Below, one piece after another: positions 32,567-39,703 of a stretch of DNA of 64,000 nt. The stretch lies in assembly GCF_018424605.1 (NCBI RefSeq), contig NZ_QTKT01000001.1, positions 1 to 64,000 on the forward strand, read 5' to 3'. Within the stretch, counting starts at the first letter, position 1. The number at the start of each line of letters is the position of its first letter. The position numbers were made by a program, and so were the translations under genes. This DNA is from Marinobacter lipolyticus. Its GTDB lineage: Bacteria; Pseudomonadota; Gammaproteobacteria; Pseudomonadales; Oleiphilaceae. Under the pieces are notes generated by a model, which saw only the letters and a program-made list of their open reading frames with translations, ran no database searches and was not told where the DNA came from.

Positions 32567-33091
32567 ATGAAAAAATGGGCTTTGGTGGCCGTGCTCGGTT
32601 TTCTTGCTGGATGCACCAGCTTGCCCGATGGCATCGATCCGGTGAGCGGCTTCGAAGCCGACCGCTATCTTGGTACCTGGTACGAAATTGCCAGGCTGGA
32701 TCACTCTTTCGAGCGTGGCCTGAGCAATGTGAGCGCTGAGTATCGTCGCAACGACGACGGCAGCCTCGCAGTCATCAATCGTGGCTACAATGCCGAATCG
32801 GGGGAATGGGAGCAGGCAGACGGTCGTGCGGTATTCGTGGAAGACGAAAGCACCGGGCATCTGAAAGTGTCGTTCTTCGGCCCCTTCTACGCCTCCTATG
32901 TGGTCTTCGAGCTGGATGACGAAGACTATTCCTACGCCTATGTGACCGGGTACGACCGCGATTATCTTTGGTTCCTGTCGAGAACGCCGGAGGTAAGTGA
33001 TGAGGCATTACAGGCGTTCAGGGCGCGGGCCAGAGCAGAAGGTTTTGATCTGGACGAGCTGATCGTGGTTGATCAGCAGAGGAAAGAGTAG
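32567..33091 (+). CDS. blc: Outer-membrane lipocalin (Blc type)
   Basis: 174 residues. Bacterial lipocalin that binds lysophospholipids or fatty acids. Lipobox LAGC, lipidated Cys16. The lipocalin signature GTWYEIARLDHSFERGL begins at residue 36; YVTGYDRDYLWFLSRTP is the second conserved block. The ATG at 32567 has GGGAG 6 nt upstream. Confidence 0.94.
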   Translation: MKKWALVAVLGFLAGCTSLPDGIDPVSGFEADRYLGTWYEIARLDHSFERGLSNVSAEYRRNDDGSLAVINRGYNAESGEWEQADGRAVFVEDESTGHLKVSFFGPFYASYVVFELDDEDYSYAYVTGYDRDYLWFLSRTPEVSDEALQAFRARARAEGFDLDELIVVDQQRKE

Positions 33092-33095
33092 GGCA

Positions 33096-33140
33096 TAAAA
33101 AAAGCCAGTGCTTACCTTCCGGTAAGTGACTGACTTTTCT
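33096..33140. terminator. Hairpin between blc and tRNA-Val
   Basis: GCCAGTGCTTACC (33104-33116) pairs imperfectly with GGTAAGTGACTGAC (33121-33134) around TTCC; A-run on the left, TTTT on the right. It probably terminates both blc (plus) and the tRNA transcript (minus). Confidence 0.7.
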
Positions 33141-33148
33141 GGCAGAGT

Positions 33149-33225
<77 letters not shown>

Positions 33226-33279
33226 GTCTCTGCAACGGGGTGGAAATATACTGATTCCGACGGAGCGGGTCAACCATTT

Positions 33280-34230
33280 TTATGCCCGGCTTTGGCCCCG
33301 CAGCCAGCCTCTTAATGCCTTGCTCAAAACGCCCCAGCGATTGACCAGCAACGCGGCAAAGATCAGTGCGCAGCCTGCCAGTTGGGACAGCACCATGGTT
33401 TCTGCAAACCAGCCGGCAGCAAACAGCGCGACCCAAACCGGCTCCAGAACCAGAATCACCACGCCGTGACTGTTGGCGGAGAGGCTCTGGGCGTAGGTCT
33501 GTAACAGAAAACGGCCGGCGGTGCCGATGACGGCGCTGGCCACCACCCACCACACCAGCACCAGGGAAACGTTGCCTCTGAGCGAGCCCCAGGATTCCAG
33601 CGCCAGGGATTCGATCAGGGTCACGGTGCCCACGGTGAGCAGAGCAATAGCGGTCAACGGAAGCGCGGGTACGCGGTGTTTCTGAATGTTTTCGCCGCGA
33701 CGGTTGATGACCGTGCGCTGATTGGCCGCGCGAGTATTCAGGGTGAAGTACAGGGCAAAGATGAACGCCGCGCTGACGAAGAACAACTGGCCGAGTTCCG
33801 GGCGGAAACCGTTCTTCAGAGACAGCAAGGCAAGGCCGGCCACGGCGATGGGAATGGCAATCCAGGTACTGGCGGGCTGGGGCTCCTTGAAGACCACGCG
33901 GGCTATAATGGGCACGATCACCACACCGAGACTTGTCAGAAAGGCCCCTTCGCCCACGTGGCTGGCATGGAACAGGCCCATGATCCAGCAACTCATCGCA
34001 ATGCCGAAAACCAGGCCGACACCAACGCTACGCCGCAGCTGGTCGGCGCTAAGGCGGCGTAATGAACGGTGGGCGACTACCGCAAGCAGGCTTCCGGCCA
34101 GCAGGAAGCGCACCGCCATGAACAGCAGTGGTGGCATCAGCAAGACCGCCTCTTTTGAAAACATCCAGCTGATTGCCGCGAGCAGTGTCACCATCACCAG
34201 AAACAGATCGGATTTGTGCGCGTCGGTCAT
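33280..34230 (-). CDS. EamA/DMT-family permease
   Basis: 316 residues, inner membrane, about ten helices in two EamA repeats (about 9-135 and 150-300); drug/metabolite transporter superfamily, usually metabolite exporters. Typical features are ISWMFSKEAVLLMPPLLFMAVRFLLAG at the start and VILVLEPVWVALFAAGWF in the second repeat. The substrate is unknown. It is a single gene between tRNA-Val and the lipase, starting at ATG 34230. Confidence 0.87.
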   Translation of the reverse strand: MTDAHKSDLFLVMVTLLAAISWMFSKEAVLLMPPLLFMAVRFLLAGSLLAVVAHRSLRRLSADQLRRSVGVGLVFGIAMSCWIMGLFHASHVGEGAFLTSLGVVIVPIIARVVFKEPQPASTWIAIPIAVAGLALLSLKNGFRPELGQLFFVSAAFIFALYFTLNTRAANQRTVINRRGENIQKHRVPALPLTAIALLTVGTVTLIESLALESWGSLRGNVSLVLVWWVVASAVIGTAGRFLLQTYAQSLSANSHGVVILVLEPVWVALFAAGWFAETMVLSQLAGCALIFAALLVNRWGVLSKALRGWLRGQSRA

Positions 34231-34378
34231 GGTCAGTCCGCTTGAGGAGTGAACGGGTCAGGGTAAGCGGCTAATGTATAGTTTGCGAACTAAAAAGGAA
34301 AGTTGGGGGAATTACGAAGGCAGGGGGTGGCTCGTCCCTGAGCCTTGATGCGCCCTGATGTCAGGGCGTTCCGTGCTG

Positions 34379-35467
34379 TCAGTTATTGAGGGTGTTATAG
34401 ACCAAAGTCGACATGTCGGTCTGTGCCGATCCCGGTACCTCGACGTACTGATCGCCTGCGCCCCACCATTGCCACCAGGCGCGCTGGTTATAGGTGCGGC
34501 TGGCGAAGTCCACCCGCAGGCCATTCAGTGTGGTGTTGTTGACTACGGGGACCGACGTGTTGCCGGTTTCCGATCCCAGTACCCCACTGTGGGAGACGCC
34601 TTCGTTCATTAACACCGGGTAGTGGTTGTAGTACAGACCAGACGGACCATTCTGGTTCGACACCTTGCCCGCGAGGCTGATACTGCCGGAGCAGGAATCG
34701 ATGCCTTTGCTGGAGGTGGCGCCGCAGGCTGAGTGGGTGGGAACCACGCCATCGTCGGTGCCGGAAATAAACGGTTTGGTGATACCGCCATAGGAGGAGC
34801 CACCGGCAACAAACCGCAACCGCGGAATGCTGTTGGGGCTGACGGCCAGGTTGCGCGCGGCGTTGGTTTGCAGATCGTTAACCACGCCCAGTCTGCCCGG
34901 CTCCGGGGTGATGCCGGTAAAGGCTTTGACCGCCCGCTTCAGGGGCCAGTTATACCAGCTGTCGTTATAGGCGATGCTCATGGCCAGATCGGCCAGTTCG
35001 GTACCGCCGCCCGCTCCGGAATAATCCAGCGAGGCCAGGATCTTCAGCGGTTGCAGGCCGTCTGCCTGCAGCCAACGCGCCTGGTTCGCCAGCAGGTAGC
35101 GGGTGACGAGGTCCCCGGTGGAATGGGACACCACGATGCAGTAATCGTTGCACAGCCCCTGTTGGCTGATCTGCCTGAGCTGCTGGTAAGCCTGCTGCGC
35201 GATGTTGCCTTCGACCCGGCCGTCGCTGCCCCAGTCAATGCGGGCGTCCGAGCGGGACAGCCAGAAAGTTCGCCAGTAGTCCTCACCGGCAGCTTTGACC
35301 GCCTGCAGATTGGCGGGTGGATTGGCTAGGTCTTCCTGCTGGAAACCGTGAACCAGAATGACGTTGTGTCCCGCCAGTTGGGCCTGGGCGGTTCCAGCAC
35401 AGACAACACTGCCAAGAGTGGCCGCCAGCGCAGCCAGTCGGACTTTCCCTTTCGTTAATGTTTTCAT
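34379..35467 (-). CDS. Secreted alpha/beta-hydrolase, probable lipase
   Basis: 362 residues. Sec signal peptide of about 29 residues (AQA|Q). Oxyanion strand NVILVHGF (35-42), the nucleophile elbow is SHSTG with Ser116 (the usual first Gly is Ser), and candidate acid/His are in TDDGVVP and VSHSGVLG. A Cys pair (106/110) and further cysteines suggest disulfides, fitting an extracellular enzyme. The ATG has GGAG 5 nt upstream. The upstream gene encodes a membrane-anchored protein and may be co-transcribed. A hairpin without U-run (34351-34368) lies just downstream. Substrate chain length is unknown. Confidence 0.8.
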   Translation of the reverse strand: MKTLTKGKVRLAALAATLGSVVCAGTAQAQLAGHNVILVHGFQQEDLANPPANLQAVKAAGEDYWRTFWLSRSDARIDWGSDGRVEGNIAQQAYQQLRQISQQGLCNDYCIVVSHSTGDLVTRYLLANQARWLQADGLQPLKILASLDYSGAGGGTELADLAMSIAYNDSWYNWPLKRAVKAFTGITPEPGRLGVVNDLQTNAARNLAVSPNSIPRLRFVAGGSSYGGITKPFISGTDDGVVPTHSACGATSSKGIDSCSGSISLAGKVSNQNGPSGLYYNHYPVLMNEGVSHSGVLGSETGNTSVPVVNNTTLNGLRVDFASRTYNQRAWWQWWGAGDQYVEVPGSAQTDMSTLVYNTLNN

Positions 35468-35550
35468 GATTGCTCCGTCTTTGTTCGATTGTTGTTATGA
35501 CAAGACGTTTTCCGGTTCAGGCACCGGAACTGCACGGCGTCGCGCCGCTA

Positions 35551-36621
35551 TCAGAACTTCTCGGCCAGCTGTCGCAGCAGCGCGGCCCGCTGTTCCGATT
35601 CGGGATTCCCTGCTGGCGTGTCGGTCAGGCTATCGAGCGCCGGCGGGGTAAAGGTATAGCCCTCCTCAGGGCCAAAGGCATAGTCGGTTCGGTCACCGGG
35701 TCGTGCCGGCAACCGCTGAATCTGAAGATGTTTCAGCTGCAGAGCGCCGGTGATGTCGCGGTTTGCCAGAACCGTGCCGTGGGCTCTGAGTTCGATGGCA
35801 CTTCCGCTCCCGGCGAGACGTTTTTCGGCCTGCAGGTGTGCAATGGGATTGCCGTTATGCATCAGTTGCGCTGACAGGGCGTAGTAACCGGACTCCCGGG
35901 GTTCGAAGCTGACGGGAATCACCAGGTCATTGCCACGGATGCTGGCCTCGCCCACACCCTCGAAATCCCCCAGATCCGGTTCGATGGTCAGGGTGGACGC
36001 ATGGCGCACGGGGCGGCCATCCACGGTGGCTTCAACGATCAACCGGTATTCCCCGGGCTCGCCGTTGGCCTGCAGTGTGCCCTGGAAATAGCCGTTGTCG
36101 TCAGTGGCCTGAAGCGTGGTGGTGGCGGCTTTGGTTCGTGTTGCAGTGGCTTCCAGGTGCGCCTCGAGACGGTTGCCAACGACCTGTGGGCCACTGAGGC
36201 TGGCCACCACAAGAATCTCTTCGTGTTGGGTATAGCGGTATTTTTCGAGGGTGACCGTAAACACGCCGTCGCCATTCAACGGCAGCGAGACCGGTTGGTA
36301 GCGGTTGCCCCGGTAGGCGAGCGCCTGTTCGCGGGTCAGGGGGACGGAGTATTCGGGATAGCGAATGGTCTGCTCGTAGCTGTCTGCAACACTGGCGAGC
36401 ATGAAACCCAGCGCATTATCGGCAGGCGCCGTTGGTTTTCGGGCATTCGAAAGCCCGTCGGGGGCGAGGTCCGGCGCGTTCAGGGCTGTTGCCGCTGATC
36501 CGCGGTCGCTGGCTTCCGAAAACCAGGTGAACAGGCCGGTATTGTCGACCGCCAGCAACCGGCCCATACCGGCAACACCAGCGATGGTGAGGATTGCGAC
36601 CAGAAGCGCCCTGAACGGCAT
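35551..36621 (-). CDS. Membrane-anchored periplasmic protein of unknown function
   Basis: 356 residues, not recognised with certainty. One N-terminal hydrophobic anchor (about 4-24), then a low-complexity linker and beta-rich Ig-like segments: TVTLEKYRYTQHEEILVVASL (starting near 120), a middle domain with DDNGYFQGTLQANGEPGEYRLIV, and a C-terminal domain ending AALLRQLAEKF. The topology recalls lipase-specific foldases, but their RxxFDY motif is missing, so it is not called one. The C-terminal half may be a DUF4785-like domain. It ends 83 bp before the lipase, same strand. Confidence 0.6.
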   Translation of the reverse strand: MPFRALLVAILTIAGVAGMGRLLAVDNTGLFTWFSEASDRGSAATALNAPDLAPDGLSNARKPTAPADNALGFMLASVADSYEQTIRYPEYSVPLTREQALAYRGNRYQPVSLPLNGDGVFTVTLEKYRYTQHEEILVVASLSGPQVVGNRLEAHLEATATRTKAATTTLQATDDNGYFQGTLQANGEPGEYRLIVEATVDGRPVRHASTLTIEPDLGDFEGVGEASIRGNDLVIPVSFEPRESGYYALSAQLMHNGNPIAHLQAEKRLAGSGSAIELRAHGTVLANRDITGALQLKHLQIQRLPARPGDRTDYAFGPEEGYTFTPPALDSLTDTPAGNPESEQRAALLRQLAEKF

Positions 36622-36702
36622 TATCTATCCCCCGGCATTTCGATGACGTGTGCGTCAGTTTTTATTGTTCAACAAACATACCGTTGGACTGTCGTGGCAG
36701 GC

Positions 36703-36741
36703 AAAAAAATGGCCTGAAAACGTAACAGAATGTTTCAGGCC
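36703..36741 (-). terminator. Terminator of the yceI transcript
   Basis: On the minus strand GGCCTGAAA (36741-36733) pairs with TTTTCAGGCC (36720-36711), followed by A and seven T residues (36709-36703). Confidence 0.85.
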
Positions 36742-36760
36742 TGTGATGAAAGTCTCATAG

Positions 36761-37366
36761 TCAGAAGAAGCCGGAATCCTTGATCGCTTCGAAACCAAAG
36801 CGCAGTTTTACTTCATCACCGACCAGTGCGGGATCAAGGCCATAAGTCATGCCCCATTCACTGCGGCGTATGGTGGTTTCCGCACTGATGCCCAGGGTGA
36901 AATCCTTGTGTCCGATCGGGTATTTGTCCGACTTGTTGAGTGTGACATCGACCTCCACCGGTCGGGTTTTACCCAGCAGAGTAAGGTCGCCAGTCACAAT
37001 CCCGGTGTTGTCGCCCGTCTTCTCGAAGTCGGTAAGCTCGAAGCGCACTTCCGGGTATTGTTCGCTGTCCAGAAAGTCCGGCTTCCGCAGATGTTCGTCA
37101 CGTTTTTCGTGATTGGTGAACACACTGTCACTGCGGAACACCAGCTGCCCGGAACTGAGTTCGTTGGTGGCTTCGTCGAACTCGAACGATCCTTCTATGT
37201 CACGAAACATCCCGATGACGGGGGCGTAGCCGATGTGCATGACTTCGAAAGCCATGGAAAAGTGTTCGTCGTCCACCACGAATTTTTCTGGCTCGGCGTA
37301 CGCATTGGTAACCGCACCGGCAAGAAACGTGGTGAGCAATGCAGCTTTCAGCGGGGTGGTTTTCAT
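36761..37366 (-). CDS. YceI-family periplasmic protein
   Basis: 201 residues. Sec signal (about 1-24, AYA|EP), then the YceI lipocalin-like barrel that binds polyprenoids or long-chain lipids. Typical signs are FVVDDEHFSMAFEVMHIGYAPVIGMFRDIEGSF, DEHLRKPDFLDSEQYPEVRF and GDLTLLGKTRPVEVDV. The ATG at 37366 overlaps the stop of the upstream phosphotransferase gene (ATGA), so the two are translationally coupled; AAAGGAG also lies upstream. Coupling to a CDP-alcohol phosphotransferase hints at a lipid-carrier role. Confidence 0.9.
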   Translation of the reverse strand: MKTTPLKAALLTTFLAGAVTNAYAEPEKFVVDDEHFSMAFEVMHIGYAPVIGMFRDIEGSFEFDEATNELSSGQLVFRSDSVFTNHEKRDEHLRKPDFLDSEQYPEVRFELTDFEKTGDNTGIVTGDLTLLGKTRPVEVDVTLNKSDKYPIGHKDFTLGISAETTIRRSEWGMTYGLDPALVGDEVKLRFGFEAIKDSGFF

Positions 37367-38088
37367 GTCGTGATTCTCCTTTGGTAAAGCCAGTGCATAT
37401 CCGTAATGAAAGAATAGGTCAGAAGGAGCAGTGCGATGGCCAGTGTCCAGGTGGCAAACGCCGCACTGGTCATCGGTAGCACCGCGATCATCAGTGTGGC
37501 GACCTGCCACACGCAGACGGTCTTGCGGCGGAAACTGTCGGGCAACGATCGGTTCAGAAAGGGCAGAACCCGCGCTGCCACCACAAACCCGTAGCGCATG
37601 AAACCGAGGGCGAGGACCCACGGGCCGGTTTTACCCAGCGCCAGCACCGCCACACAAAGGCCGAGGATAAACAGTGCGTCGAGTTCCATATCAAAGCGCG
37701 CGCCGAAGGCGGTTTGCGATCCGGTCCGACGCGCGATGGTGCCGTCGACCCCGTCAAGAATCAGCGCCAGCAAGCTGAGCGCGCCGTAAAGCCAGAGCCA
37801 GTTTCCCAGCCCGCTGACAAAGGGCGCCACGCTGATCAGGCTGATCACCAGCGACCCCCGCAGCAACGTTGCCCGGTTCGCCCAGCCGAAGTCACGGCCT
37901 GCCGGCCAGTAACGGATCAACAGGCTCGCCATGATCGCGAACAGGGCAGTGGCTAACACCAGCATGGCCAGGCCGCCCTCCACCAAGAGATCCGCGCCCA
38001 ACATCAATAACGCCGTCAGCGCCCCGGTCCAGACAAGGTCCGGAACCGGTGCGTAAGGCGCATATTCTGAGCGAATCGGGGAATCCAT
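37363..38088 (-). CDS. CDP-alcohol phosphatidyltransferase family protein
   Basis: 241 residues, about six membrane helices. Transfers a phospho-alcohol group from a CDP-alcohol. The complete signature D-x2-D-G-x2-A-R-x8-G-x3-D-x3-D is seen at Asp112, Asp115, Gly116, Ala119/Arg120, Gly129, Asp133 and Asp137. It differs from the short PgsA and PssA types by about 65 extra N-terminal residues with two helices. The acceptor is unknown. The ATG at 38088 has GAGG 7 nt upstream. It is divergent from the MDR dehydrogenase gene. Confidence 0.88.
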   Translation of the reverse strand: MDSPIRSEYAPYAPVPDLVWTGALTALLMLGADLLVEGGLAMLVLATALFAIMASLLIRYWPAGRDFGWANRATLLRGSLVISLISVAPFVSGLGNWLWLYGALSLLALILDGVDGTIARRTGSQTAFGARFDMELDALFILGLCVAVLALGKTGPWVLALGFMRYGFVVAARVLPFLNRSLPDSFRRKTVCVWQVATLMIAVLPMTSAAFATWTLAIALLLLTYSFITDMHWLYQRRITT

Positions 38089-38122
38089 GCCGCAACCTCG
38101 TCGTATTTCCACAGGCCTTTCT

Positions 38123-38134
38123 CAACTATAGTTG
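38123..38134. promoter_or_regulatory. Palindrome in the divergent 38.1 kb promoter region
   Basis: CAACTATAGTTG is a perfect 12-bp palindrome placed between the divergent phosphotransferase and dehydrogenase genes. TATAGT reads on both strands and could serve as a -10 element in either direction, or as an operator. Matching -35 boxes are poor. Confidence 0.4.
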
Positions 38135-38219
38135 CTGAGATTGTATTTAGTTCCTTACGCTGAAGGCTCCCATCCAGACCTGACCTTCATCGTGAACCCC
38201 ATTGTCGCATGGAGGCATT

Positions 38220-39266
38220 ATGTCCCGCCCTGATTCCGCATCCCAACGCGCTTCTGACGATCCTCTCGCGGGTGCTGAACCGGAAACCGAGGCATTCTGG
38301 ATAACGGGGCCGGAGCGTGGCCAGATCCGCGCGACCGACGTGCTTACCCGAGCGGCCGTGGCGGCGTCAGAGGCTGCCGAGTCTGTGGTCGAGGTTGAAA
38401 CATTGTACTCGGCGGTCAGTCGCGGGACCGAGTCGCTGATATTTTCCGGCCGCGTGCCGCCACAGGAATATGAACGCATGCGTGCGCCGTTTCAGGAAGG
38501 GGAGTTCCCCTACCCGGTGAAGTACGGGTACAGCAACGTTGGCAAGGTGGTATCAGGTGACGAGCAACTGAACGGGCAAACGGTGTTCTCTTTGTTCCCC
38601 CACCAGCGCCGCTTTCGTTTGCCTGCCAGCGCGGTGATACCGGTGCCGGAGCGGGTGTCACCCGAGCGTGCGGTTCTCGCCGCGAATATGGAAACCGCCG
38701 TGAACGGGTTGTGGGATGCTGCGCCCCGGGTGGGTGACCGGATCGCGGTTGTCGGGCTTGGCGTGGTGGGACTGCTGGTGGCGTGGCTCGCCAATCGGAT
38801 ACCGGGCACCCGCGTTACCGCCATCGACGTCAATCCCGCCAGAGCCGACATAGCGCAGGCAATGGGGCTGCAGTTCGACAGTCGGGAGCAACGTGATGAT
38901 CATGATCTGGTCATCCACGCCAGTGGTCATCCCGCCGGTCTGAATACGGCGTTGTCTTTGGCCGGCATGGAAGCGCGGATCGTCGAAATGAGTTGGTTCG
39001 GGAGTGGGGAGGTGTCGGTTGCCCTCGGTGGTGCATTCCACTCCCGGCGCCTCAGACTGATTTCCAGCCAGGTGGGCCAGGTCAGTGCCGTCCAGCGACC
39101 CCGTTGGGCTTACTCTGACCGCCTGAAGCTGGCATTGTCGCTGCTGGAGAACGACGCGCTCGATGTCCTGATCTCCGGAGAAACAGCGTTTGAGGATCTG
39201 CCCTTGACGATGGCAAGACTGGCCGGTTCATCCGATGAGCTGTGCCATCGTATTCGCTATAGCTGA
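38220..39266 (+). CDS. Zinc-less medium-chain dehydrogenase (MDR)
   Basis: 348 residues. NAD(P)-binding Rossmann motif GLGVVG (179-184). The zinc ligands of alcohol dehydrogenases are missing: SAVSRGTESLIFSG stands where the catalytic Cys would be, and KYGYSNVGKV replaces GHE. In this it resembles BchC-type bacteriochlorophyllide dehydrogenases, a guess from local pattern. The ATG at 38220 has a strong GGAGG 4 nt upstream. First gene of a plus-strand set with the PTPS-like, glycosyltransferase-methyltransferase and flippase-like genes. The substrate is unknown. Confidence 0.78.
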   Translation: MSRPDSASQRASDDPLAGAEPETEAFWITGPERGQIRATDVLTRAAVAASEAAESVVEVETLYSAVSRGTESLIFSGRVPPQEYERMRAPFQEGEFPYPVKYGYSNVGKVVSGDEQLNGQTVFSLFPHQRRFRLPASAVIPVPERVSPERAVLAANMETAVNGLWDAAPRVGDRIAVVGLGVVGLLVAWLANRIPGTRVTAIDVNPARADIAQAMGLQFDSREQRDDHDLVIHASGHPAGLNTALSLAGMEARIVEMSWFGSGEVSVALGGAFHSRRLRLISSQVGQVSAVQRPRWAYSDRLKLALSLLENDALDVLISGETAFEDLPLTMARLAGSSDELCHRIRYS

Positions 39267-39304
39267 CACTCCATTAACACCAGTACGCCCAAGAGGATTT
39301 TTCT

Positions 39305-39703
39305 ATGTATAGCCTGACCGTCCGGGACCACATGATGATTGCCCACAGTTTTCGCGGCGAAATTTTCGGACCCGCTCAGGCGCTTCATGGCGCCACCTAT
39401 GTGGTGGACGTCACCTTTGAGCGGCCGCAACTGGACAGCGATGACCTGATCGTGGACATCGGCCTGGCCGCTACGGTACTGAAGGACGTACTGGCCGAGT
39501 TCAATATGAAGAACCTGGATGACCTCGAAGCGTTTCAGGGCCGCAACACCACCACCGAGTTTATGGCCCGGCAAGTGTTTGACCGTATGGCGGCAGCAAT
39601 TGCAGCGGGCCGACTCGGCGGTACCGGAGAAGGCCTGACCGGTATGAAGGTAACCCTTGGTGAATCCCATACGGCCTGGGCAAGCTACCATGGCAGCCTG
39701 TGA
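39305..39703 (+). CDS. Degenerate 6-pyruvoyl-tetrahydropterin synthase/QueD-fold protein
   Basis: 132 residues, one COG0720-type T-fold domain. The scaffold is clear: AHSF (His14), LHGATYVVDV (28-36), LIVDIGLAATVLK, NTTTEFMA and GESHTAWASY with Glu120. Active-site positions are altered. Against E. coli QueD the catalytic Cys27 is Ala24, zinc ligand His33 is Ala30, and the Asp-His pair falls in FNMKNLDD with no His. It probably does not do canonical PTPS or QueD chemistry; it may bind a pteridine or catalyse another step. It overlaps the next gene by 14 bp. Confidence 0.75.
   Translation: MYSLTVRDHMMIAHSFRGEIFGPAQALHGATYVVDVTFERPQLDSDDLIVDIGLAATVLKDVLAEFNMKNLDDLEAFQGRNTTTEFMARQVFDRMAAAIAAGRLGGTGEGLTGMKVTLGESHTAWASYHGSL

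Noticed and set aside
35551..36621. Lipase-specific foldase (Lif) call for the lipase neighbour
   Set aside because: Topology and size fit, but the RxxFDY motif and the helical extended domain of Lif are absent; the protein looks beta-rich.
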